The position numbers and the translations under genes are program-made. From contig PBQF01000045.1 in NCBI GenBank assembly GCA_002724975.1, positions 1 through 35,538 of the forward strand: DNA of 35,538 nt, in the 5' to 3' direction. Source of the stretch: Parcubacteria group bacterium. Lineage in GTDB: Bacteria; Patescibacteriota; Minisyncoccia; Phycocordibacterales; GCA-002724975. The stretch's first letter is position 1. Every line of letters begins with the position of its first letter. Positions 26,454-34,616 of the stretch are shown piece after piece. The notes under the pieces are model-generated. The model saw nothing but the letters and a program-made list of their open reading frames with translations, did not search any database and was not told the origin of the DNA.

Positions 26454-27035
26454 ATGTTAATACCAACGGTAATAGACAAAACACAATACGGCGAAAGGGC
26501 TTATGATATATATTCCCGTCTTTTAAAGGACAATGTTATCTTTTTAGGCGGTCCAATTGATAGTGATACTGCTAACAGCATCATCGCCCAATTTCTTTAT
26601 CTTCAACGACAAGACTCAAAGAAAGATATCTGTTTCTATATTAATTCTCCAGGGGGTTCTGTGACGGCAACAATGGCGATTATGGATACCATGAATCATA
26701 TTAAAAACAATGTTTCGACTGTTTGTGTTGGTGTGGCGGCTTCAGGTGGAGCAGTTTTGCTTTCAGCTGGTAAAAAGGGTAAGAGATTTGCATTAGAAAA
26801 TTCTGAAATAATGATTCATCAGCCATTAGGAGGTGCTGAAGGACAAGCTTCTGATATTGAAATTACAGCAAAGCAAATAATTAAGTTGAAAGAAAAATTA
26901 AATAAGATTATGGCTAAAAACACCGGCCAGAAATTATCCCAAATAGAAAAGGATGTTGATAGGGATTATTACATGGATGCAAAAGATGCTAAAAAATACG
27001 GAATTATCGACGAGGTCTATAAAAATAAGAAATAA
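26454..27035 (+). CDS. clpP: ATP-dependent Clp protease proteolytic subunit
   Basis: [21 protein letters not shown]... [19 protein letters not shown]... [35 protein letters not shown]. Confidence 0.97.
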   Translation: MLIPTVIDKTQYGERAYDIYSRLLKDNVIFLGGPIDSDTANSIIAQFLYLQRQDSKKDICFYINSPGGSVTATMAIMDTMNHIKNNVSTVCVGVAASGGAVLLSAGKKGKRFALENSEIMIHQPLGGAEGQASDIEITAKQIIKLKEKLNKIMAKNTGQKLSQIEKDVDRDYYMDAKDAKKYGIIDEVYKNKK

Positions 27036-27118
27036 AAACAACTAGTGAAGCCTCGGACACGCAAAGCATATCTGAGGCTTGTACTCTGTAGCGCGAAACC
27101 TAGTGGAAAAGTCTTGTA

Positions 27119-27142
27119 AAGCCGGCGCTTAAGCGCCGGCTT
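27119..27142. repeat. Perfect 24-bp palindrome AAGCCGGCGCTTAAGCGCCGGCTT (hairpin terminator)
   Basis: Exact palindrome spanning the stop codon of the 27129 ORF. Confidence 0.85.
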
Positions 27143-27365
27143 CCTCCAACCTAATCTCGACCTTGCGACCATCCAAGGTACGCCAAGTGCCATCAGCGTG
27201 AGTCAGACAAATATCAGCAGTGACCCGCTGATCATTTTCACTAAACTCAACTCGAGCCTCAATTTGGTTTAGCGAAATACGACGACCAAATGAGATTACC
27301 GAAACCTTCGAAGCAGTGCGAAAAAACCGATTAACCGTCTCAGTATTCATCACTTCTACGCCCAT
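27129..27365 (-). CDS. Small orphan protein (about 78 aa)
   Basis: MGVEVMNTETVNRFFRTASKVSVISFGRRISLNQIEARVEF...; GGAGG SD 5 nt before ATG at 27365. Confidence 0.65.
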   Translation of the reverse strand: MGVEVMNTETVNRFFRTASKVSVISFGRRISLNQIEARVEFSENDQRVTADICLTHADGTWRTLDGRKVEIRLEEAGA

Positions 27366-27431
27366 TAGCACCTCCGCACCAGATTGTGCAATTTTTTATG
27401 ACATACTGTCAACAAAAGCTTTATTACATCC

Positions 27432-27460
27432 TTTACAGTCACACAAAAAAGAGATATACT
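27432..27460 (+). promoter_or_regulatory. Promoter upstream of rny (TTTACA-17-TATACT)
   Basis: -35 at 27432-27437, -10 at 27455-27460. Confidence 0.55.
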
Positions 27461-27547
27461 TGATACATTAGAAGAGTAATGTTGGTACTGAAGTATTCGA
27501 AAGATTAACCGAAAAGATAGATACAGCTTAACAGAAGGATATATCAA

Positions 27548-27628
27548 ATGAGAACAAATTTTTCATCAGTAAAAAAACTAGAAAAATTAGAGGATTCCGA
27601 AGGGAACCTTGGCTCTATTCGAATATAA
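27548..27628 (+). CDS. Possible 26-aa leader peptide upstream of rny
   Basis: MRTNFSSVKKLEKLEDSEGNLGSIRI* preceded by AGAAGGA; between the promoter and rny. Confidence 0.35.
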   Translation: MRTNFSSVKKLEKLEDSEGNLGSIRI

Positions 27629-27663
27629 GGTGCCTTTGACACCGGCGCCAAGCGCCTAAAATT

Positions 27664-29193
27664 ATGCCATTAAAATTAGTTCTGTTATTCGCAGGATTAG
27701 CTGGTCTTGTTGGTATAGCTTTCGGATACTTTCTAAGGTGGATTATTTCCCTGGGTCAGAGAGGTTCAATGGAGCTCGAGATTAAGGAAATGCGTCTTGA
27801 AGCCGAAGAAGAAGGTAAGAAAATCACCAAGGAGGCCGAGAAGAAATCATCGCAAATAATTGAGGAAGCTCGACACGAAAGTAAAGAGCTTAACGAAAAA
27901 CTTAAAAAAACAGAAGACAGACTTATCAAAAAAGAGGAGCTTATTGATAATAGACAACTTGATGTCGATAAAGCTGAAGAAAAAATTAGGAAGACCTCTG
28001 AAGAAGTTGAGAAAATAAAATCAAAGAACGAGCAAATCCAAAAAGAAAGAGTTGAAGAACTTAAGAAAGTTTCTGGTTGGAGCGAAAAGGAGGCTAAGGA
28101 AAAACTTTTGGAAATTTTAGAGAAAGATAATGAGGAAGACTTAGCCATCAGACTTCGAAAACTCGAAACAGTCGGCCAAGAAAAGATTGAAAAGAAAGCG
28201 AAAGATATTCTTTCTACCGTAATACATAGATATGGAAATTCTGTCACATCAGATGTTATGTCTTCGGCAGTTTCTATTCCTTCTGACGAAATCAAAGGGA
28301 AGATTATTGGAAAAGAAGGTCGAAATATCAAGGCATTTGAGCGAGCAACAGGGGTTGAAGTTATTGTTGACGATACTCCAGGTTCAATTATGCTTTCTTC
28401 TTTTGATCCAGTTAGACGACAAATTGCAAGACTAGCTCTCGAAAACCTAATTCTCGATGGAAGAATCCAGCCGGCTAAAATTGAAGATGTGGTTGAAAAA
28501 GCTAAACAAGAAATAAATAAGATTATAAAAGAAAAAGGTGAAGCGGCCGTTCATGAACTCGGAATTTATAATCTAGACCCAAGAATTATTTCAATCTTGG
28601 GAAGATTATATTTCAGAACAAGTTACGGACAAAATGTTTTGAACCACTCCGTTGAGATGGCACACATTGCAGGAATGCTTGCAGAAGAATTAGATGGCGA
28701 CCCGCAAGTCGCCAAAGCGGGAGCATTGGTTCATGACATTGGAAAAGCAGTTGACCATGAGATTCAAGGAACACATGTTGAGATCGGTAAGAGAATTCTT
28801 CAAAAATTTGGTGCTGATGAAAAAATTATTCAGGCGATGCAGGCACATCATGAGGAATACCCATACGAAACAATTGAATCTGTTATCGTTCAGGTAGCTG
28901 ACGCTATTTCCGGTTCGCGCCCAGGGGCAAGAAGGGACACAATTGAAAACTATTTAAAGAGATTGGGAGACTTGGAAGAAATTGCAACATCAGTTGACGG
29001 TGTTACAAAAGCTTACGCCATCCAGGCAGGAAGAGAGATAAGGGTCTTTGTTTCTCCAGAGGAGGTTGGAGACCTTGAAGCTAAGAAAATAGCTAGAGAG
29101 ATAGCCAAAAAGATAGAGCAAGATCTAAAATATCCAGGTGAAATAAAAATTGTGGTCATTAGGGAAAATAGGATTATAGAGTTTGCCCGATAG
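27664..29193 (+). CDS. rny: Ribonuclease Y
   Basis: N-terminal TM, coiled coil, KH (GKIIGKEGRNIKAFERATGVEVIVDDTPG), HD (HSVEMAHIAGMLAEELDGDPQVAKAGALVHDIGKAVDHE). Confidence 0.97.
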   Translation: MPLKLVLLFAGLAGLVGIAFGYFLRWIISLGQRGSMELEIKEMRLEAEEEGKKITKEAEKKSSQIIEEARHESKELNEKLKKTEDRLIKKEELIDNRQLDVDKAEEKIRKTSEEVEKIKSKNEQIQKERVEELKKVSGWSEKEAKEKLLEILEKDNEEDLAIRLRKLETVGQEKIEKKAKDILSTVIHRYGNSVTSDVMSSAVSIPSDEIKGKIIGKEGRNIKAFERATGVEVIVDDTPGSIMLSSFDPVRRQIARLALENLILDGRIQPAKIEDVVEKAKQEINKIIKEKGEAAVHELGIYNLDPRIISILGRLYFRTSYGQNVLNHSVEMAHIAGMLAEELDGDPQVAKAGALVHDIGKAVDHEIQGTHVEIGKRILQKFGADEKIIQAMQAHHEEYPYETIESVIVQVADAISGSRPGARRDTIENYLKRLGDLEEIATSVDGVTKAYAIQAGREIRVFVSPEEVGDLEAKKIAREIAKKIEQDLKYPGEIKIVVIRENRIIEFAR

Positions 29194-29381
29194 TTGTTGG
29201 AAAGAAAAGACGGCTTTACAAAGCCATTTTTTCTAAAAATATCCTCTTTTGAGGTTTTCCACAGAAAAAATTTTTAATTATATGGCTCTATTGCAAGGGT
29301 TTTCGGTAGATATTATAATTATACCAAGAGTCTTATTGGCGAATGGTCGATATTAAAAACTAAAGTTAGGAAACTACAAAC

Positions 29382-29657
29382 ATGAACAAATCAAGTTTAG
29401 TAGATAAAGTTCATCAAGCGCTTGGAGGAACTAAAGTTGATGCTGAAAAAGCTGTCGACACTATAGTTGACTCAATTATCGACACACTAAAGGGAGGAGG
29501 TGAGGTTTCAGTAGCTGGTCTAGGAATTTTCTCAACCAAGATGAGAGCTGCTCGACAAGCGAGAAACCCCAGAACTGGGGATCCAATTCAAGTCCCCGCC
29601 ATGAGAGTTCCTAAATTTAGAGCAGCAAAAGCTCTGAAAGAAGCTGTCAGAGGTTAA
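29382..29657 (+). CDS. HU-family DNA-binding protein
   Basis: MNKSSLVDKVHQALGGTKVDAEKAVDTIVDSI... RQARNPRTGDPIQVPAMRVPKFRAAKALKEAV. Confidence 0.95.
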   Translation: MNKSSLVDKVHQALGGTKVDAEKAVDTIVDSIIDTLKGGGEVSVAGLGIFSTKMRAARQARNPRTGDPIQVPAMRVPKFRAAKALKEAVRG

Positions 29658-29737
29658 ATAAAAATTATTTTTTCTCGAGAGAAAGTAAATCAAAAGGAAC
29701 CGCACTGCGGTTCTTTTTGATTTAAGTTTTAATCCTG

Positions 29738-29808
29738 TGCGGGTAGAGAGAATCGAACTCTCGTCTACTGCTTGGAAGGCAGTCATTCTGCCACTAAACT
29801 ATACCCGC
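29738..29808 (-). tRNA. tRNA-Gly (anticodon UCC)
   Basis: GCGGGTATAGTTTAGTGGCAGAATGACTGCCTTCCAAGCAGTAGACGAGAGTTCGATTCTCTCTACCCGC-A; complete cloverleaf, CCA not encoded. Confidence 0.95.
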
Positions 29809-29895
29809 TAACAAAAAAATACTATCAGAAAGGTAATAAATAACAAACTTCAACAATAATAGTGTCGAAATCTACGGCATGCTAAAATCATCCCC

Positions 29896-31089
29896 ATGAT
29901 TACTTTCATAAAGAACATAACCATCGCTTTGGCCGGGATAATTGTCTCACTGATAATTGTCGTGGCCATGAGTTATATTGAAGAGAAAAATAACAGAAAT
30001 CTTGCCGTAGTGGAAATCGGGGAGGAAGAAACTGGTGATGGAATAGAAATAGAAGAGATTATTGAAGGCATTGAAATAGTTAAGGAATCTGAAAAAGATA
30101 GCCCAACACCAGAAGAACCGAAGGTCTTAATAGAAGCCGAAGAAGATGAAATTATTAAGATGAGTTTGCCTAATTTAGATTCGGAAATCTTAGATTTAAT
30201 CGTAATTCCACCCATTGAAAATAAAATTACCCTTAGTATTAATGAAGTAAACTCCAGAACTAGAAATGCACTAGTAAATATAATTTGTATGAGCCAACAA
30301 GGGGGTCTTTTTCAGCCAATAACAGGGAGTGGAATTATAATAGACAACCGAGGTGTTATTATCACAAATGCCCATATTGCCCAATATTATCTTTTAAAAG
30401 ATTACATCGTACCAAACTTTCTCGATTGCATTATCAGAACAGGAAGCCCTGCGGTAAATACCTATAAAGCAGAACTTCTATATATTTCCTCATCGTGGAT
30501 AGTTGATAATTTTCAAAAGATTGCCGAATCAAGTCCCAAAGGTACTGGCAAAGACGACTTCGCTCTCCTTTTAATAACAGAGACCACCAAACCAAATACA
30601 ACGCTCCCGGCAGAATTTCCATTTATTCCGCCCGACATAAGAGGAGAAGAGCCTAAAGTAGGAGATTTTGTGGTAGCAGCAGGCTATCCTGCCGGATTTT
30701 TAGGGGGAACATCAATACAAAAAGATCTCCATGCTGTTTCAACAGTCACTCAAATCGAGAAGGTCTTCACATTCAAAGAAAATACCTTAGACTTATTTTC
30801 CGTAGGTGGAAGCATTGCGGCTCAAAAGGGTTCTTCCGGCGGAGGAGTAGTAAGTTTAACAGGGAAACTTTTAGGTATAGTAGTTACCGCATCTGAAGAA
30901 GTGCAGACGGATGATCGAGATTTAAGAGCAATTAGTTCATTCCATATAAATGAAAGTATGAAGAATGATACAGGCGGTGTTGATTTAAATAATTATCTTT
31001 TGGGAGACCTGTTTGCCAAGTCTCTCCAATTTAAAAACATTATAGCACCAGGACTGACAGCTCTTTTAGAATCAGCATTTCTAAACTAG
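29896..31089 (+). CDS. Membrane-anchored trypsin-like serine protease
   Basis: N-terminal TM; catalytic-site-like TNAHIA, DDFALLLI, KGSSGGGVV. Confidence 0.8.
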   Translation: MITFIKNITIALAGIIVSLIIVVAMSYIEEKNNRNLAVVEIGEEETGDGIEIEEIIEGIEIVKESEKDSPTPEEPKVLIEAEEDEIIKMSLPNLDSEILDLIVIPPIENKITLSINEVNSRTRNALVNIICMSQQGGLFQPITGSGIIIDNRGVIITNAHIAQYYLLKDYIVPNFLDCIIRTGSPAVNTYKAELLYISSSWIVDNFQKIAESSPKGTGKDDFALLLITETTKPNTTLPAEFPFIPPDIRGEEPKVGDFVVAAGYPAGFLGGTSIQKDLHAVSTVTQIEKVFTFKENTLDLFSVGGSIAAQKGSSGGGVVSLTGKLLGIVVTASEEVQTDDRDLRAISSFHINESMKNDTGGVDLNNYLLGDLFAKSLQFKNIIAPGLTALLESAFLN

Positions 31090-31090
31090 G

Positions 31091-31118
31091 TTGTAAAATT
31101 AAAATTTTGTAATATAAA
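31091..31118 (+). promoter_or_regulatory. Promoter of 43-codon mini-ORF (TTGTAA-16-TATAAA)
   Basis: -35 at 31091-31096, -10 at 31113-31118. Confidence 0.5.
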
Positions 31119-31138
31119 TACCCGCAGAGGAGGTGCGG

Positions 31139-31270
31139 ATGAAATATTCATCGGGCCCCACAAAGCTGCCGTTGCGAAGGAGGCCGCAGCCATCAAGGCA
31201 CCCACCGAAGAAGAACCCAAGAAAGCTCCGCTTTGCCAACGGGCAAAGCGGAACAAATTTATTTATTTAG
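31139..31270 (+). CDS. Putative 43-aa Pro/Arg/Lys-rich mini-ORF, not in the ORF track
   Basis: GGAGG SD 5 nt before ATG; MKYSSGPTKLPLRRRPQPSRHPPKKNPRKLRFANGQSGTNLFI*; a competing frame (DEIFIGPHKAAVAKEAAAIKAPTEEEPKKAP) also looks protein-like but has no obvious start. Confidence 0.4.
   Translation: MKYSSGPTKLPLRRRPQPSRHPPKKNPRKLRFANGQSGTNLFI
31228..31251. terminator. 10-bp perfect hairpin CCGCTTTGCC-AACG-GGCAAAGCGG
   Basis: Perfect stem and tetraloop between the converging mini-ORF and mscS-like gene. Confidence 0.65.
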
Positions 31271-32287
31271 ATAGATAGTTTGGGTAGGATAAGCCATTCC
31301 AATCCCCTCTTTTTCAAACTCTCCCTTCAACTCAAGGTTAATTTCTTGCTGGGCTTCCATATATCTCACATAGTCATCAGATTCTATAAAATAAATTACA
31401 TCGAAGTCGAGTGACGAAGCATTAAAAGTACTAAAATGTGCTCTATCAAATCTGGCTTTCTCTACACCATTAACAATTCTTTTCACCATCTCCGGAATCT
31501 TTTTCATCTTTTCATTTGGGGTGTCATACAATACGCCCAAAGTTAGACTTACCCTTCTTTCATTTATCTTTTTAAAATTTTGAACTCGAGCCGAAGTCAA
31601 TTCAGTATTTGAAATAACAAGTTCCTCATTACTACTCAAAGAACGGAGTCGTGTAGTTTTAATACCAATTTTTTCAACTGTACCAATATCATTTCCAACT
31701 TTAATTGTATCTCCGACAACAAATGGCTTATCAAAGTAAATTGAAAAAGCACTAAATAAATCCTGTAAGACACCTTGGACGGCCATTGCAATTGCAATAC
31801 CACCAATACCGAGTCCTGCTATAAGAGAGTTAACATTAAATCCAAGATTGGAGAGCACCAAAATTAAACCAACAATCCAAAGAGACCATTTAAAAAGATT
31901 ACCTAGAAACTTAAAAGCATTCTCTTCGTCTTTGTTTTCTGCCTTCGTTTTCTTTTCGATTATGTAATCAATTAACGCCTGCATTGATTTGATAACTTGA
32001 TAAACAACAAGAATTAAAAGAATGATGCCCAGCCAGCTTTGAACACTAGAATTAATATTTAAAAACAAAGTTGCCAGATAAAAAGAGAGATAAGTGTAAA
32101 AAGTTGGCTTAATTGACTGAAATATCCTTATAAAGGTGTCGTCCAAGTCCGTCTCTGTTTCCTTTGAGAGTTTGGCTAAACGGCTTAAAATTCCCTTTTG
32201 AAGAAACCGCAAAACTATCCAAAAAACAACAAACGCCCCTAGAGCTATAAGATACTCCTCTATTGTATTGCCTAAAAATTCAATCAT
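31259..32287 (-). CDS. MscS-family mechanosensitive ion channel
   Basis: NSLIAGLGIGGIAIAMAVQGVLQDLFSAFSIYFDKPFVVGDTIKVGNDIGTVEKIGIKTTRLRSLSSNEELVISNTELTSARVQN. Confidence 0.95.
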   Translation of the reverse strand: MIEFLGNTIEEYLIALGAFVVFWIVLRFLQKGILSRLAKLSKETETDLDDTFIRIFQSIKPTFYTYLSFYLATLFLNINSSVQSWLGIILLILVVYQVIKSMQALIDYIIEKKTKAENKDEENAFKFLGNLFKWSLWIVGLILVLSNLGFNVNSLIAGLGIGGIAIAMAVQGVLQDLFSAFSIYFDKPFVVGDTIKVGNDIGTVEKIGIKTTRLRSLSSNEELVISNTELTSARVQNFKKINERRVSLTLGVLYDTPNEKMKKIPEMVKRIVNGVEKARFDRAHFSTFNASSLDFDVIYFIESDDYVRYMEAQQEINLELKGEFEKEGIGMAYPTQTIYLNK

Positions 32288-32556
32288 TACTTAATACTTT
32301 CACCCGAAATAAATAAAAAAACAAGTCTTCGGTATTATTTTCTTGCAGGTATAAATATAAACAGAAAAGATGGGCAGCCAGATATTGCAGAATGTTGAGG
32401 GAATTCGATCGAAAAAGTCCAAAGAACCAAGTGGGAGAAAACGACAGGCCTTGTGTGGCAAGAGAAGGTTTTAGCCTCCCTCACTTCCCTTCTCTTTTAC
32501 AACAAAAGCGACGAAGCCGAGAGACAACCTCTTCCGAAAACCTGATTTGTTTCAAC

Positions 32557-32630
32557 TGGTCGGGGCGCCGAGAATCGAACTCGGACCACTCGGTCCCAAA
32601 CCGAGCACACTACCACTATGCTACGCCCCG
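32557..32630 (-). tRNA. tRNA-Pro (anticodon UGG), CCA encoded
   Basis: CGGGGCGTAGCATAGTGGTAGTGTGCTCGGTTTGGGACCGAGTGGTCCGAGTTCGATTCTCGGCGCCCCG-ACCA. Confidence 0.95.
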
Positions 32631-32887
32631 ATAAAAAACAAAGCCTTAAACCGTGCACATTAATTAATAACATCAAAAATATAGCACAGTTGAGAGCTGT
32701 TATCTATACCGAGCTCTTCTGTAAAGAGCCAAAAGAAGTCGTGGGACAATTAAATAGGTTTGAATAATTCGGTGAATCCTTTTCAATTTCTGCGGATGGA
32801 CATTTTCCTCCAACCTAGACTCGTCACTTCCCTACCCCACCCCATTTTTTAAGATAATTTCGGTCTAAAATAGAAGAGCCTTTGTTG

Positions 32888-33187
32888 TTAGACCATTTTT
32901 CGGCTATTTCTCCCATATATCACTAAATTTTCGCTTTTCTGAAGGCATGTTTCACAAGAAACGGCTATATTAGGCCATATAAAAAACAAAATAAGAAACA
33001 GAAGTATGTCCTTTATAAAGTCCTTTAGAGAGTTTTCATCTAAGTACCATGCTCTTCCAAATTTCTTTCCTTTAATCACTCCGTTCTTAGCTAGACGACT
33101 TAAATAATCATGAGTGTATCCGAACAACTCTGCGCTTCGTTTAGACGAAATATACTTATTCTTAGCGATGAAAATCTCTTGATCCAT
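32888..33187 (-). CDS. MerR/excisionase-like HTH protein with C-terminal TM segment
   Basis: KYISSKRSAELFGYTHDYLSRLAKNGVIKGKKFGRAWYLDENSLKDF then ILLFLILFFIWPNIAV. Confidence 0.65.
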   Translation of the reverse strand: MDQEIFIAKNKYISSKRSAELFGYTHDYLSRLAKNGVIKGKKFGRAWYLDENSLKDFIKDILLFLILFFIWPNIAVSCETCLQKSENLVIYGRNSRKMV

Positions 33188-33486
33188 GTCGTCTTAATTC
33201 TAATTAGGTAATATGACTTTGTGGGGGCAAAGAAAAAAATCTTTTGTGGATAAGAGGGAAAAATGTCTTTTAAAATACTTCGTAAATGTCCTTAAAAAGA
33301 CAGAGTTAAGCCCCCGAAAAGAGAAAAATGGGGGTTAAAAAGCTTAACTTAGTCATTAAAAAACAAAAATGGACCAAAAAATTCTCAAAAAGAGTTTCAC
33401 AAGATAAGAATAAGACACCAAATTAAGCAAGAAATGTTTCTCAAAGCTAATTTGGGTTAATTTTAAAAATAAATCAGATGAAATTC

Positions 33487-33512
33487 TTAAGATGTTTTGC
33501 AAAACATCTTAA
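33487..33512. repeat. Perfect 26-bp palindrome TTAAGATGTTTTGCAAAACATCTTAA
   Basis: Exact palindrome in an ORF-free AT-rich region. Confidence 0.9.
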
Positions 33513-33696
33513 AACTTGAATTCCAGTAATTAAAATTTGAAGATGTCGTCAAAATCAATTTTTTAATTTTTATACAAATTCTGTCAATACTTTTTGAACA
33601 AGAACACAAAAGTTTATAGTTTCACAAGAGTAAAAATAAAAACCCGGCTAGGTTAGCCGGACAAAATCCTTCGTTTCACAATTCAAAAAGCTTAAT

Positions 33697-34302
33697 TTAT
33701 AAAGGAATACCTGTTACAAGAAAGAAGATAAATGAAATTATAGGAAATAATAGCCTCCATAAAAAGAAGATGAGAATAATGATTAAAATTAGAGAATATC
33801 TCTCCAAAAAAACTCTAAATGATAAATATTTTAAAGGTAGTAAGGAAAATAATATCTTCGAACCGTCAAGAGGTGGAATAGGAATAAGGTTAAAAATTGC
33901 CAAGAGAATATTCACAAAAACAATCAAGCTAACTGGAGTTAAAAGCGCAGTTGAAACCAAACCAGAACGAATAGCCAAACCAAAAATCAAAGCAAGTAAT
34001 AAATTTGATGCTGGACCTGCAAATGCAACCTTCGCTTCCCCCCATCTTTGGTCAGTTAGATTGTAAGGATTGTATGGAACCGGTTTTGCCCAGCCGAAAA
34101 TAAAACCACCAGTAATAAAAGTTAGAAACGGAATTATAACCGAACCAAACAAGTCTAAATGTTTAAGGGGGTTAAGCGTAAGCCGTCCGGCAAGCCGAGC
34201 CGTCGGGTCCCCTAGCCTGTTGGCTGCATATCCATGTGAAGCCTCATGAAGAGCAATCGACAGTATTAAGATGACAATACTAAAAATAAAATTGGTTTGC
34301 AT
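33697..34302 (-). CDS. Site-2-protease-like M50 membrane zinc metalloprotease
   Basis: HEASHGYAANRLGDPTARLAGRLTLNPLKHLDLFGSVIIP... FNLIPIPPLDGSKIL. Confidence 0.93.
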   Translation of the reverse strand: MQTNFIFSIVILILSIALHEASHGYAANRLGDPTARLAGRLTLNPLKHLDLFGSVIIPFLTFITGGFIFGWAKPVPYNPYNLTDQRWGEAKVAFAGPASNLLLALIFGLAIRSGLVSTALLTPVSLIVFVNILLAIFNLIPIPPLDGSKILFSLLPLKYLSFRVFLERYSLILIIILIFFLWRLLFPIISFIFFLVTGIPL

Positions 34303-34348
34303 GATAGCCTTTTTATGTTAGCATACATTTTGCTTAACTTAAAAAAAC

Positions 34349-34591
34349 ATGGCTAAGGTATGTAAAATAACAAATAAGAAACCACAAGCTGGGGGAAGAT
34401 ATTCCAACCGTGTTCGTGCTACTCAATTTAATCCAACCGGCAAAGTTAAGAGAAAACCAAACATCCAGAAAAAAAAGATTTATGTGCCAGAGATAGACAA
34501 AACCCTAACACTAAATATTTCAACCAAGGCAATCAAAACTATAAAGAAGAAAGGGGCTTACAAGACACTTAAAGAAGCAAAACTAATATAA
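34349..34591 (+). CDS. rpmB: 50S ribosomal protein L28
   Basis: MAKVCKITNKKPQAGGRYSNRVRATQFNPTGKVKRKPNIQKKKIYVPE. Confidence 0.85.
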   Translation: MAKVCKITNKKPQAGGRYSNRVRATQFNPTGKVKRKPNIQKKKIYVPEIDKTLTLNISTKAIKTIKKKGAYKTLKEAKLI

Positions 34592-34616
34592 AATCTCTGA
34601 GGAACCCTCGGAGATT

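Noticed and set aside
32392-32634. 80-aa plus-strand ORF ending SGRRESNSDHSVPNRAHYHYATPR
   Set aside because: The C-terminal part is the antisense of a canonical tRNA-Pro; a typical spurious ORF.
32949-33681. CRISPR array based on GTTTCACAAGA repeats
   Set aside because: Repeats are only 9-11 bp, irregularly spaced (about 45 to 445 bp), and no cas genes are present.
33188-33690. Chromosomal replication origin (oriC)
   Set aside because: Only one consensus DnaA box seen and no dnaA/dnaN/rpmH neighbours in the window; GC skew cannot be computed here.
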